Source: Selenomonadaceae bacterium
GTDB lineage: Bacteria > Bacillota > Negativicutes > Selenomonadales > Selenomonadaceae
Direction: 5' to 3'
NCBI GenBank assembly: GCA_017453765.1
Contig: JAFTEG010000250.1
Location: 1 to 6,083, forward strand
Length of the DNA: 6,083 bases
Positions 1 through 5,593 of this stretch are shown piece by piece. Made by a program: the position numbers and the translations under genes. The notes beneath the pieces are model-generated. The model made no database searches. It was given only the letters and a program-made list of their open reading frames with translations, and was not told the origin of the DNA. Within the stretch, counting starts at the first letter, position 1. The number at the start of each line of letters is the position of its first letter.

Positions 1-2
1 AG

Positions 3-125
3 GTCGGTACACCAACCTATTCTCACACAAGCCTACTGCCCGAAGGCGCTGGTAACTTTCAGCCTATGAAGACTTCTCCTTTCTTCGCTAATTTTTTCAT
101 AAGTATACACAAAGGTTACATTTAG
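3..125 (+). CDS. Possible C-terminal tail of TnpB (5'-partial)
   Basis: A reading frame is open from the window edge to TAG at 123-125, giving about 40 codons. It contains PEGAGNFQPMKTSPF and has no visible start. Its place just upstream of a right-end hairpin is where the last codons of tnpB normally lie. TnpB C-terminal tails are poorly conserved and overlap the omega RNA, so no catalytic residue (the RuvC D/E/D or the zinc ribbon) can be checked here. It could be a chance open frame. The call rests on context more than on recognised sequence. Confidence 0.3.
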   Translation, partial: VGTPTYSHTSLLPEGAGNFQPMKTSPFFANFFISIHKGYI

Positions 126-149
126 GTCAACCTAAAAAGTGTGATTCAT

Positions 150-172
150 CCCGCCGCCTATAGAGGCGGGGG
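150..172 (+). repeat. Right-end imperfect hairpin of IS200/IS605-like element
   Basis: The stem has nine base pairs (150-152 and 154-159 with 164-172), a 4-nt loop (160-163), and a single bulged G at 153. A bulge or mismatch in a short subterminal stem is a hallmark of the structures bound by Y1 transposases. The pentamer TTCTC (175-179) sits 7 nt downstream and is the likely cleavage site. No run of T follows, so it is not a good rho-independent terminator on the plus strand. Confidence 0.5.
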
Positions 173-179
173 AATTCTC

Positions 180-438
180 GCGTAATCTGGTTAAAAATAA
201 ACTCGTCTATAAAAAACTTGACTCCCTTCGTAAAAATCCTACATTAACTAAGCTTAAACATAGTAAGAACATATTGCAAAGTATAATACTCAAAAATTGA
301 GTTAGTCAATGGATTTTTATAAATTTTTCTGAAAAATCGTATAGTCTGAATTTATAAGGCGGCAGGCAGAATTGAAGGAAGATAATAATTTCTGTCGAAA
401 ATTTCAGCGTATACGTAAAACAGGAGGATAAATTTTAT
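180..438 (+). other. pnp leader / intergenic region
   Basis: This is 259 bases of AT-rich sequence between the mobile-element end and pnp with no supportable gene. It contains a candidate promoter at 218-245 and a perfect TATAAT at 282-287 that lacks a good -35 box. A 9-bp inverted repeat pairs TTATAAATT (317-325) with AATTTATAA (349-357) around a 23-nt loop. A strong Shine-Dalgarno AGGAGG lies at 422-427. pnp often follows rpsO. No rpsO is visible here, so either pnp is transcribed alone in this genome or the element at 1-179 has separated the two. Confidence 0.6.
218..245 (+). promoter_or_regulatory. Candidate sigma-70 type promoter for pnp
   Basis: TTGACT (218-223, five of six consensus bases) is separated by 16 bases from TACATT (240-245, four of six). 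It lies outside the presumed mobile element and about 190 bases upstream of the pnp start, which leaves room for a long leader. The background is AT-rich, so a chance match is quite possible. The alternative -10 at 282-287 is perfect but has no recognisable -35 at 16-18 bp. Confidence 0.3.
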
Positions 439-2778
439 ATGGAAGTTTTTGAAATGGAACTCGGCGGCAGAAAGTTGGTCGTAGAAAACGGCAAGATGGC
501 TAAGCAAGCCAACGGCGCCGTCTTGGTACGTTACGGCGACACGGCGGTATTGGCAACGGCTACGGCGTCCGCTAAACCGCGTGAAGGCGCTGACTTTTTT
601 CCGCTTACCGTAGACTGTGAAGAAAAAATGTATTCAGCAGGCAAAGTACCCGGCGGCTTTTATAAGCGTGAAGGCAGACCACAGACCAGCGGCATTTTGC
701 GCAGTAGGTTGATTGACAGACCGATTCGCCCGCTTTTCCCCGAAGGTTTTAGAAATGACGTTCAAATAATCGCCACGATAATTTGTTATGACCCCGATAA
801 TCAGCCGGAAATTCCCGCAATGCTCGGAGCGTCATTAGCCCTTTGCATTTCCGACATTCCTTTCAACGGTCCCATTGCCGGTGTGAGAGTCGGCAGGATT
901 GAGGGCGAATTTATTATCAATCCCACGCAGGAGCAAATGGAAGTTTCGGAGCTTGACTTAATGGTTGCCGGCAGTGCCGATGCCGTTATGATGGTTGAGG
1001 CGGGCGCCAACGAATTGCCGGAAGACGTGATATTGGAAGCGATTTTATTCGGTCACGAAGAAATTAAAAAGCTCGTACAATTTCAAAAAGACATTACCGC
1101 GCAGATTGGCAAGCCGAAAACTGAATTTGAACTGTTTCACCCCAATGAAGAGATTGAAGCCGCCGTACGTGAAATTGCGCCTGAAAAAGTTGATGCCGCG
1201 ATTCGCAACCCCGATAAGCTTGCACGTGACGCCGCAGTTGACGCAGTGCAGGAAGAAATTACCGCGCAACTCCTTGAAAAATTTCCCGTCGAAGAATATC
1301 CGAACGTTGAAAAGGATATCGGCGAAGTTTTTTACAAAGTCAAAAAAGATGTCGTACGCAAAATGATAACGCAGGAAAAAATTCGTCCCGACGGCCGCGA
1401 ACTTGAGGAAGTGCGTCCCATAAGCTGTGAAGTCGGCTTATTCCCGCGCACGCACGGCAGCGGACTTTTTACGCGCGGACAGACGCAGGTTTTAACCATT
1501 ACCACGCTCGGTTCAATCGGCGACGAACAGATTATCGACGGCTTAGACCCGGAGTACACTAAGCATTACATTCACCATTACAACTTCCCCGGCTATTCTG
1601 TAGGTGAGGCAAGACCTGCGCGCAGTCCCGGTCGACGCGAAATTGGTCACGGCACATTGGCTGAACGCGCTCTTGTCCCCGTAATTCCCGCGCTTGACGA
1701 TTTTCCCTACACCATTCGCCTTGTCTCGGAAGTTTTGGAGTCAAACGGCTCAAGTTCAATGGGCAGTGTTTGCGGCAGTACGTTAAGCCTTATGAATGCG
1801 GGCGTACCGATTAAACGTCCCGTCAGCGGCGTTGCAATGGGTCTTGTAAAGGACGGCGATAAGCATACTATTTTAACCGACATTCAAGGCATGGAAGACG
1901 CGCTCGGCGATATGGACTTCAAAGTTGCCGGTACTACCGAAGGCGTCACGGCTATTCAAATGGATATTAAAATTGCCGGCATTACGCGCGAAATTTTGAG
2001 TGACGCTCTTGCGCGGGCTAAACGCGGTCGTTCATTCATTCTTGAGAAAATGCTTGAAGTCATAAGCGAACCTGCACCTGATCTTTCGCCGTACGCGCCG
2101 CGCGTCATGACTACGAAAATTCCCGTTGAAAAAATTCGTGAGGTTATCGGCACCGGCGGCAAGGTTGTCAACAAGATTATCGAGGAAACAGGCGTCACTA
2201 TCGACATTAAAGACGACGGCAGTATTTTTGTCACTTCGCAGGATGTTGACGGCATTAAACGCGCAATGAAGATGATTGAAGATATCACGCATGACTTTGA
2301 AATAGGTGAAGTCATTGAAAACGCCGTTGTAACGCGTCTTGAAAGTTTCGGCGCATTCGTTGACCTTTTGCCCGGCAGAGAGGCTCTTTGCCACATTTCG
2401 CAACTTGCCGCCCACCGTGTTGCCAATGTCGAAGACGCCGTACAAATCGGCGACGTTTTAAGCGTCAAGGTTATGGAAATTGATGAACGCGGTAAAATTA
2501 ACGTCAGTCACAAAGCTACGCTCGGCTTAGAGGAGCTTTTTGCCGATAAAATTTCGCGCAGAGGCGGCGGCAATTCCGGCGGCGGTAATTCCGGAGGTCG
2601 CGGCGGCAATACTAAAGACGTTATCGGCAAAGGCGGTTCACCTAAACGCACTAATACAAATTCCAAGCCCAATCAAAACTCTAAACCCAATACAAATTCT
2701 AAACCCAATCGTCCCAATTCAAATTCCAGCTACAGTTCCAATCGCCGAAATGACCGTTCGCGCAGAGACAGGGACTAA
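439..2778 (+). CDS. pnp: Polynucleotide phosphorylase (polyribonucleotide nucleotidyltransferase)
   Basis: PNPase is a trimeric cytoplasmic enzyme that degrades RNA 3' to 5' by phosphorolysis, releasing nucleoside diphosphates, and takes part in mRNA turnover. All domains are visible in order: first RNase PH fold (about residues 10-145), all-helical linker domain (about 150-300), second RNase PH fold (about 325-545), KH domain (about 555-615, with GTGG at 571-574) and S1 domain (about 624-695). The active-site signature [10 protein letters not shown] is present; D487, D493 and K495 match the phosphate/metal-binding triad of the E. coli enzyme. The start at 439 has AGGAGG at 422-427, 11 bases upstream. 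The protein is 779 residues against about 700 for the family. The excess is a 71-residue disordered tail from residue 709: Gly-rich, then Asn/Ser/Lys/Pro repeats, ending in an Arg/Asp-rich stretch. A sulfatase pseudogene begins 5 bases after the stop, so the two were probably cotranscribed. Confidence 0.98.
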   Translation: MEVFEMELGGRKLVVENGKMAKQANGAVLVRYGDTAVLATATASAKPREGADFFPLTVDCEEKMYSAGKVPGGFYKREGRPQTSGILRSRLIDRPIRPLFPEGFRNDVQIIATIICYDPDNQPEIPAMLGASLALCISDIPFNGPIAGVRVGRIEGEFIINPTQEQMEVSELDLMVAGSADAVMMVEAGANELPEDVILEAILFGHEEIKKLVQFQKDITAQIGKPKTEFELFHPNEEIEAAVREIAPEKVDAAIRNPDKLARDAAVDAVQEEITAQLLEKFPVEEYPNVEKDIGEVFYKVKKDVVRKMITQEKIRPDGRELEEVRPISCEVGLFPRTHGSGLFTRGQTQVLTITTLGSIGDEQIIDGLDPEYTKHYIHHYNFPGYSVGEARPARSPGRREIGHGTLAERALVPVIPALDDFPYTIRLVSEVLESNGSSSMGSVCGSTLSLMNAGVPIKRPVSGVAMGLVKDGDKHTILTDIQGMEDALGDMDFKVAGTTEGVTAIQMDIKIAGITREILSDALARAKRGRSFILEKMLEVISEPAPDLSPYAPRVMTTKIPVEKIREVIGTGGKVVNKIIEETGVTIDIKDDGSIFVTSQDVDGIKRAMKMIEDITHDFEIGEVIENAVVTRLESFGAFVDLLPGREALCHISQLAAHRVANVEDAVQIGDVLSVKVMEIDERGKINVSHKATLGLEELFADKISRRGGGNSGGGNSGGRGGNTKDVIGKGGSPKRTNTNSKPNQNSKPNTNSKPNRPNSNSSYSSNRRNDRSRRDRD
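2656..2709 (+). repeat. 18-nt tandem repeat in the pnp tail (3 units)
   Basis: Three in-frame 18-base units (2656-2673, 2674-2691, 2692-2709) encode [12 protein letters not shown] and TNSKPN. They lie in the disordered C-terminal tail of PNPase, beyond the S1 domain. The units differ at synonymous positions, so the peptide pattern is more conserved than the DNA. Confidence 0.8.
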
Positions 2779-3214
2779 GTAACATGAAACTTTCAAAAAA
2801 ATTTTTAAAAGCACTTTCAGTGTCATTGGCGCTTGCATTGACGCCTGCCGCAACTTTCGACATTTCCTCCGCGCATGCTAAAGACGCCACACCAATTACC
2901 GCGCAGGCAAATTCTACGTGGTATGACGTGCTTAACTTTGATGATGAAAGTGAAAAAGAAAACGCCCTGCGCGGCTTAATCGAGGCACCGAAGGCGTTGG
3001 TAATTTATGACGATAAAGGCAATGTCGTTTGGAATGTCGCGCAACGTGACTATATGAAGTCTGCGGAAAAAATTCCCGCTACCGTTAATCCCAGTCTTTG
3101 GCGAAACACGCTGAACAATTCATACGCCGGCTTGTTTGAAGTTTGCGACGGCATTTACCAAGTGCGCGGCTACGATATGGCGAACATAACTTTCATAACA
3201 TTAGGCGTCGGAGA

Positions 3215-3234
3215 CCCTCGACTTTAGTCGTGGG
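3215..3234 (+). repeat. Left-end hairpin of the small element
   Basis: The stem is CCC-T-CGAC with GTCG-T-GGG, a TTTA loop and a T.T mismatch: three outer and four inner base pairs. It shares the 14-base CGACTTTAGTCGTG with the right-end hairpin, in the same orientation. A second potential stem, GGAGG (3233-3237) with CCTCC (3248-3252), competes with its outer base. Confidence 0.7.
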
Positions 3235-3356
3235 AGGAGACGCCGCACCTCCTTGACTTAGCATTTTAAATATATTAAACTACCTTCAACGAGAGAACGG
3301 TTGGCGTAAGCTGTGGGCACTCGTTAAAAATTATAGATAACGGACTTGGGCTATAA

Positions 3357-3425
3357 GCTCAGGTCAAAACGGGTGAAGTCAACCACCCGACGATGTCTAA
3401 CCTACGAAGGAGCATTAGCGTTTGA
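3357..3425 (+). pseudogene. Possible remnant of the tnpB 3' end
   Basis: A 22-codon frame ends at TGA 3423-3425 and includes TGEVNHPTMSNLRRSISV. Its layout, a Pro-Thr-containing segment followed by a short basic/Ser-rich tail close to the right-end hairpin, resembles the C-terminal tail of many TnpB proteins. There, the coding sequence doubles as omega RNA. An in-frame TAA at 3354-3356 lies just upstream, so no protein of any length is made. The similarity is recalled by pattern only and is weak evidence alone. Confidence 0.3.
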
Positions 3426-3463
3426 ACTTCGCTAATCGTAAAGACGATTTAAGGTACGGACAA

Positions 3464-3485
3464 GCTCGCGACTTTAGTCGTGAGC
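3464..3485 (+). repeat. Right-end hairpin of the small element
   Basis: GCTC-G-CGAC pairs with GTCG-T-GAGC across a TTTA loop: nine positions with a G.T wobble at the fifth, the equivalent of the T.T mismatch in the left-end hairpin. AGTTGAC follows directly, putting the inferred cleavage 7 bases after the stem, as in the element end at 150-179. Confidence 0.7.
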
Positions 3486-4509
3486 AGTTGACACGTACAA
3501 ACAGCGGCTGGGTTGTCTTCGATGTGCTGATGTGCAAGGAAACTGCGCGGCAGGCGGTAGAGTTAATGGAAAAGCATTTCGGCAAGCTTGACATTAAGGC
3601 GGTGCTGTACAGTCACAGTCACATTGATCACTATGGCGGCATTGAAGGCGTTATAGACAAAAATAGCGTTGCCGATAAAAATTTGCCGCTGAATGAACAG
3701 ATTAATTCTGGTAAAGTTGCGATTATCGCGCCGGAAGGTTTTTTGCAACACGCCGCGTCTGAAAATATTTATGTAGGCGTTGCAATGGGTCGACGCGCTC
3801 AATATCAGTACGGCACGCCGCTTGCAGGTAATGACACCGGCTCAATGTCAATCGGCATTGGATTAGGACAAGCGCAAGGAAGTATTTCACTTGTCGCGCC
3901 GACGTACGACGTTAAGACGAATGAGACGATTAACATTGACGGCTTGGAGATACAATTTCAACTTACGCCGAATACAGAGGCGCCTGCCGAAATGAACGCG
4001 TACTTCCCTAAATATCACGCGCTGTGGCTGGCGGAAAATTGTACCGGTACAATGCATAACCTTTACACTCTGCGCGGTGCCGAAGTTCGTGACGCCGCCG
4101 CATGATCGTACTACATTTTGCAGGCTCAACAACTTTTCGGCAAAAATCTCGACGTGGTATGATGAGCGGGCTGACTATGGAAATGGCGCTGGATTATCTT
4201 GCAATAGCCAATGACGCATTGGACGCGCAGAATGATGACGTTGCAATTAACCTCAATGTCACCGATACCGGCGAAAAATTTTTTGTCGAAAGAAAGCACG
4301 GCGTCTTTTTAGTTTATAAAAATGAAAATCGTACTAATGCCGACGCCGCGTTAAATTGTACAAAGGCGCAATTCTTCGCGCTGATTTTCGGACAAAATAA
4401 TTTGGCGCAGAATCAAATTACCGGCGACGGTGCGGCGATACCAAAACTTTTTGCTCACTGTAAAACTTTTTCGCGAAATTTTAATATCGTCGAGCCTTAA
4501 CGCCGATTC

Positions 4510-4516
4510 AAGGAAG
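4510..4516 (+). promoter_or_regulatory. Ribosome binding site fixing a TTG start
   Basis: AAGGAAG precedes TTG at 4525 by 8 bases. The in-frame GTG at 4516 overlaps the Shine-Dalgarno itself, and the ATG at 4531 is 14 bases away. TTG at 4525 is therefore the best start for the downstream secreted protein and gives a compact signal peptide beginning MKMKFG. Confidence 0.65.
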
Positions 4517-4524
4517 TGATAACA

Positions 4525-5526
4525 TTGAAAATGAAATTCGGTATGGCGTTGGCATTAGCCGCACTGTTTCAACTGCCTACACTAAATGCCGCGCCCATTG
4601 ACAGAGAAGTTGCAATTTTGGCATCGGAGCAAGCTCAAGGCGAAAATGAAACTACGCAGACTCCTTCCGCCACGTCAAAACCGCAAAAAAAATCTAAGCA
4701 GGAACTTGAGGCAGAAGAAAAGCGCCTTCGTGACGAAAGACGCGCTGAAGAAAAAAAAGTGAAAGAGGAAAGAGAAGCCGCGCGTAAACAGATTGAAGAG
4801 GGTAAGAAAGAGGAAATTAAAACTACCGACAATAATCGCCGTACCAATCCGCCTACGCGCCGCACTTCCACTATCACGACTGACAGCACTCAAGCCGCTA
4901 CGCCCGACTCAACGCCTTCCGTAGCGCCGGCAACTAACTCTAACCCTGCAACTAACTCTAACCCTGCCGCTAACTCTAATACCAATTCAAATTCAAATAC
5001 TAAACCAAATGTCAGCACGAATACCAATCCTGCAACTAATTCTAACCCTGCAACGAATTCTAATCCCAACACCAACAACGCGACGCCTTCTGCAGGCATA
5101 CCCAATCCCTTGACGCCTTACGCAAGTTTTGAGGACCTTTCAAAGGCGGTGGGATTTACGCCGCTCTATCTGCCGAAAAAATCCGGCTACACCGTGAATG
5201 AAATTTACAGTCTCGACAATAAGGTAGCTGAGATTCGGTACGGGCGTCGCTGGGAGCCGGAAGTTTCGCTGATTATTCGCACGTACAAGCGCGCGCCGAA
5301 TGAAGAGTTGAAAGATATCAGCGGCGTTTACGGCGTCAAGTGGCGAATTGATACCACTGCCGGTACTACGATTTACATTGCGAAGGTTAATGACGCTACG
5401 AACGTCGCGGCGTGGGCGATAGGAGATTATACTTTTTCAGCCTACGTGGAAAATCTTTCTTTCGCCGCATTTCATACGCTTGTAGTTGAAGAGCTTGTAG
5501 ATTTATCAAAGCATTATTTTGTTTAG
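4525..5526 (+). CDS. Secreted coiled-coil, Asn-rich protein with DUF4367-like C-terminal domain
   Basis: The function is unknown. With the TTG start the product has 333 residues. Residues 1-22/23 form a Sec signal peptide (short basic start, hydrophobic core, LNA-A cleavage site). Residues about 59-99 are a highly charged Lys/Glu/Arg helix, probably a single-helix or coiled-coil spacer. Residues about 100-195 form a Thr/Asn/Ser/Pro-rich linker with PATNSN repeats. Residues about 199-333 form a compact domain with the features of DUF4367: GFTPLYLPKKSGY, an EIRYGRRW strand, RTYKR, DISGVYG, a VAAWAIGDYTFSAYVENLS segment and a C-terminal helix LVVEELVDLSKHYF. No lipobox cysteine or catalytic motif is seen. 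The domain label is from memory of its pattern, not a search. The layout suggests an envelope or periplasmic protein holding a small globular domain on a long spacer. It starts 24 bases after the sulfatase pseudogene and may be read through from pnp, but could have its own promoter. Confidence 0.88.
   Translation: MKMKFGMALALAALFQLPTLNAAPIDREVAILASEQAQGENETTQTPSATSKPQKKSKQELEAEEKRLRDERRAEEKKVKEEREAARKQIEEGKKEEIKTTDNNRRTNPPTRRTSTITTDSTQAATPDSTPSVAPATNSNPATNSNPAANSNTNSNSNTKPNVSTNTNPATNSNPATNSNPNTNNATPSAGIPNPLTPYASFEDLSKAVGFTPLYLPKKSGYTVNEIYSLDNKVAEIRYGRRWEPEVSLIIRTYKRAPNEELKDISGVYGVKWRIDTTAGTTIYIAKVNDATNVAAWAIGDYTFSAYVENLSFAAFHTLVVEELVDLSKHYFV
4927..5064 (+). repeat. Interrupted 18-nt repeats encoding PATNSN
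   Basis: Five 18-base in-frame units encode PATNSN or PAANSN: 4927-4944, 4945-4962, 4963-4980, then 5029-5046 and 5047-5064. A degenerate Asn/Ser/Thr stretch lies between the two groups. The first two units are identical at nearly every base, which points to recent slippage or duplication in the linker. Confidence 0.85.
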
Positions 5527-5529
5527 TTA

Positions 5530-5593
5530 GGAGTTAGGAGTGAGGAGTGAGGAGTGAGGAGTACTACTCTTAACTCTTAACTCTTAACTCTTA
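5530..5593. repeat. Palindromic pair of heptanucleotide tandem arrays
   Basis: The left arm is GGAGTTA once (5530-5536), GGAGTGA three times (5537-5557), then GGAGT (5558-5562). After ACT the right arm is ACTCTTA four times (5566-5593). Read on the minus strand the right arm is TAAGAGT, a near match to the left unit. The arms can fold into a stem in which most heptamers pair at six of seven positions, one as a G.U wobble. The structure lies between two convergent genes and could affect 3' ends, but no T-run follows on either strand to make a standard terminator. The right arm overlaps the stop and last codons of the minus-strand transporter. Confidence 0.9.

Larger units (their letters stand above)
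1..179 (+). mobile_element. Right end of an IS200/IS605-like (tnpB-type) element, partial
   Basis: Seen: a short open frame ends at 123-125. It is followed by a perfect 6-bp hairpin (121-126 with 131-136, loop TCAA) and then a GC-rich imperfect hairpin at 150-172 with one bulged G (153) and a 4-nt loop. Seven bases after that hairpin comes AATTCTC, ending at 179. Known: Y1 (HUH) transposases of the IS200/IS605 family recognise imperfect subterminal hairpins and cut a short distance 3' of the right-end one. TnpB elements have the tnpB 3' end and omega RNA running into this right end. Inference: the element lies mostly to the left of the window and ends at about 179. The insertion inside the sulfatase gene has the same 7-nt spacing between hairpin and end, which supports the call. 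The exact boundary and family are unproven because the left end is not visible. Confidence 0.5.
3197..3492 (+). mobile_element. Non-autonomous IS200/IS605-like element carrying an omega-RNA-like core
   Basis: Cutting out these 296 bases joins TTCAT (3192-3196) to ACGTACAAAC (from 3493) and restores the sulfatase frame as NITFIRTNSGW, the spacing expected for the family. Placing the boundary one base later (3198-3493) gives the same empty site. The left part holds a hairpin at 3215-3234, 18 bases inside the left end. The right part holds a related hairpin at 3464-3485, 7 bases before the end, and the element ends in TTGAC. Both hairpins share CGACTTTAGTCGTG in the same orientation, which gives subterminal direct copies and no terminal inverted repeats. 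There is no target duplication. All this fits single-strand transposition by a Y1 HUH transposase acting in trans. There is no room for tnpA or tnpB. The interior resembles the 3' end of tnpB with its omega RNA, suggesting an internally deleted TnpB element. Confidence 0.8.
3280..3492 (+). ncRNA. Putative omega-RNA-like structured RNA (TnpB guide scaffold)
   Basis: Five consecutive stems can be drawn: AACGAG 3288-3293 with CTCGTT 3320-3325; 3345-3352 with 3356-3363 (8 bp including wobbles); CGGGTG 3370-3375 with CACCCG 3384-3389; ATTAGCG 3414-3420 with CGCTAAT 3430-3436; and ATCGT 3435-3439 with ACGAT 3444-3448, which overlaps the previous stem by two bases. The right-end hairpin 3464-3485 follows. 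Known: TnpB omega RNAs come from the tnpB 3' end, run through the right end, and take the flanking DNA as guide. Inference: a transcript here would carry a guide beginning ACGTACAAACAGCGGCTGGG from the sulfatase gene. The 5' end of such an RNA cannot be set from sequence alone, and transcription from the pnp operon is only presumed. Confidence 0.42.
2784..4500 (+). pseudogene. Secreted alkyl/aryl-sulfatase (metallo-beta-lactamase fold), disrupted
   Basis: The intact family (SdsA1/YjcS-like, about 640-660 residues) hydrolyses alkyl sulfate esters with a dinuclear zinc MBL domain, then a dimerisation domain and an SCP2-like C-terminal domain. Here ATG at 2784 has a weak AGGGA 9-13 bases upstream. 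It opens a Sec signal peptide that ends in AHA before K33. Family landmarks follow: TVNPSLWR, GIYQVRGYDMANITFI, then, past an insertion, SGWVVFD, the zinc motif HSHIDH (3614-3631), IIAPEGF, the Glu ligand regions TEAPAEMN and AENCTGTMHNLYTLRGAEVRD. Three lesions are visible. A 296-bp mobile element (3197-3492) adds stops. TGA at 4103-4105 stands where the family has Trp, and the same frame continues as SYYILQAQQLFGKNLDVV. A deletion at about 4160 then joins this to the SCP2-like part (about 4162-4497, MSGLTMEMALDYLAI, VTDTGEKF). It removes roughly 200 residues, including the SHHWP zinc-ligand region. The two later open frames, 3422-4105 and 4102-4500, are fragments, not genes. No active enzyme can result. 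Confidence 0.93.

Noticed and set aside
1956..2468. Long minus-strand open frames inside pnp
   Set aside because: They are antisense shadows of a strongly conserved coding sequence, with no Shine-Dalgarno or recognisable product.
3220..3234. CGACTTTAGTCGTG copies as a target-site duplication or recombinase core
   Set aside because: The two copies are inside the element within hairpins at unequal distances from the ends (18 and 7 bases), as in IS200/IS605 ends. The host frame is restored without any duplicated bases.
3197..3492. HEARO/IscB-type guide RNA
   Set aside because: IscB omega RNAs sit at the left end with the guide 5' of the scaffold. Here the structured half and the tnpB-like tail lie toward the right end, which fits a TnpB-type RNA better. 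It is not excluded without a covariance search.
3422..4105. Separate metallo-hydrolase gene starting at TTG 3422
   Set aside because: Its first 24 codons are mobile-element sequence. Homology to the sulfatase begins only at 3494 and joins directly to the upstream fragment, so it is the middle of a broken gene.
4102..4500. Stand-alone 132-residue SCP2-like gene starting at ATG 4102
   Set aside because: The first 20 codons are out of frame with the sulfatase sequence AQQLFGKNLDVV read in another frame over the same bases. Only the part from about 4162 matches the family, as the C-terminal domain left by a deletion.
4635..5105. Minus-strand open frames opposite the Lys/Glu and Asn-rich regions
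   Set aside because: Low-complexity coding sequence creates long antisense frames rich in Ser/Phe/Leu or Val/Leu/Gly. No homology or start signals are seen.
5530..5593. CRISPR array or standard rho-independent terminator
   Set aside because: The units are 7-base with no spacers, so it is not CRISPR. No T-run follows the stem on either strand, so a classic terminator is not supported.
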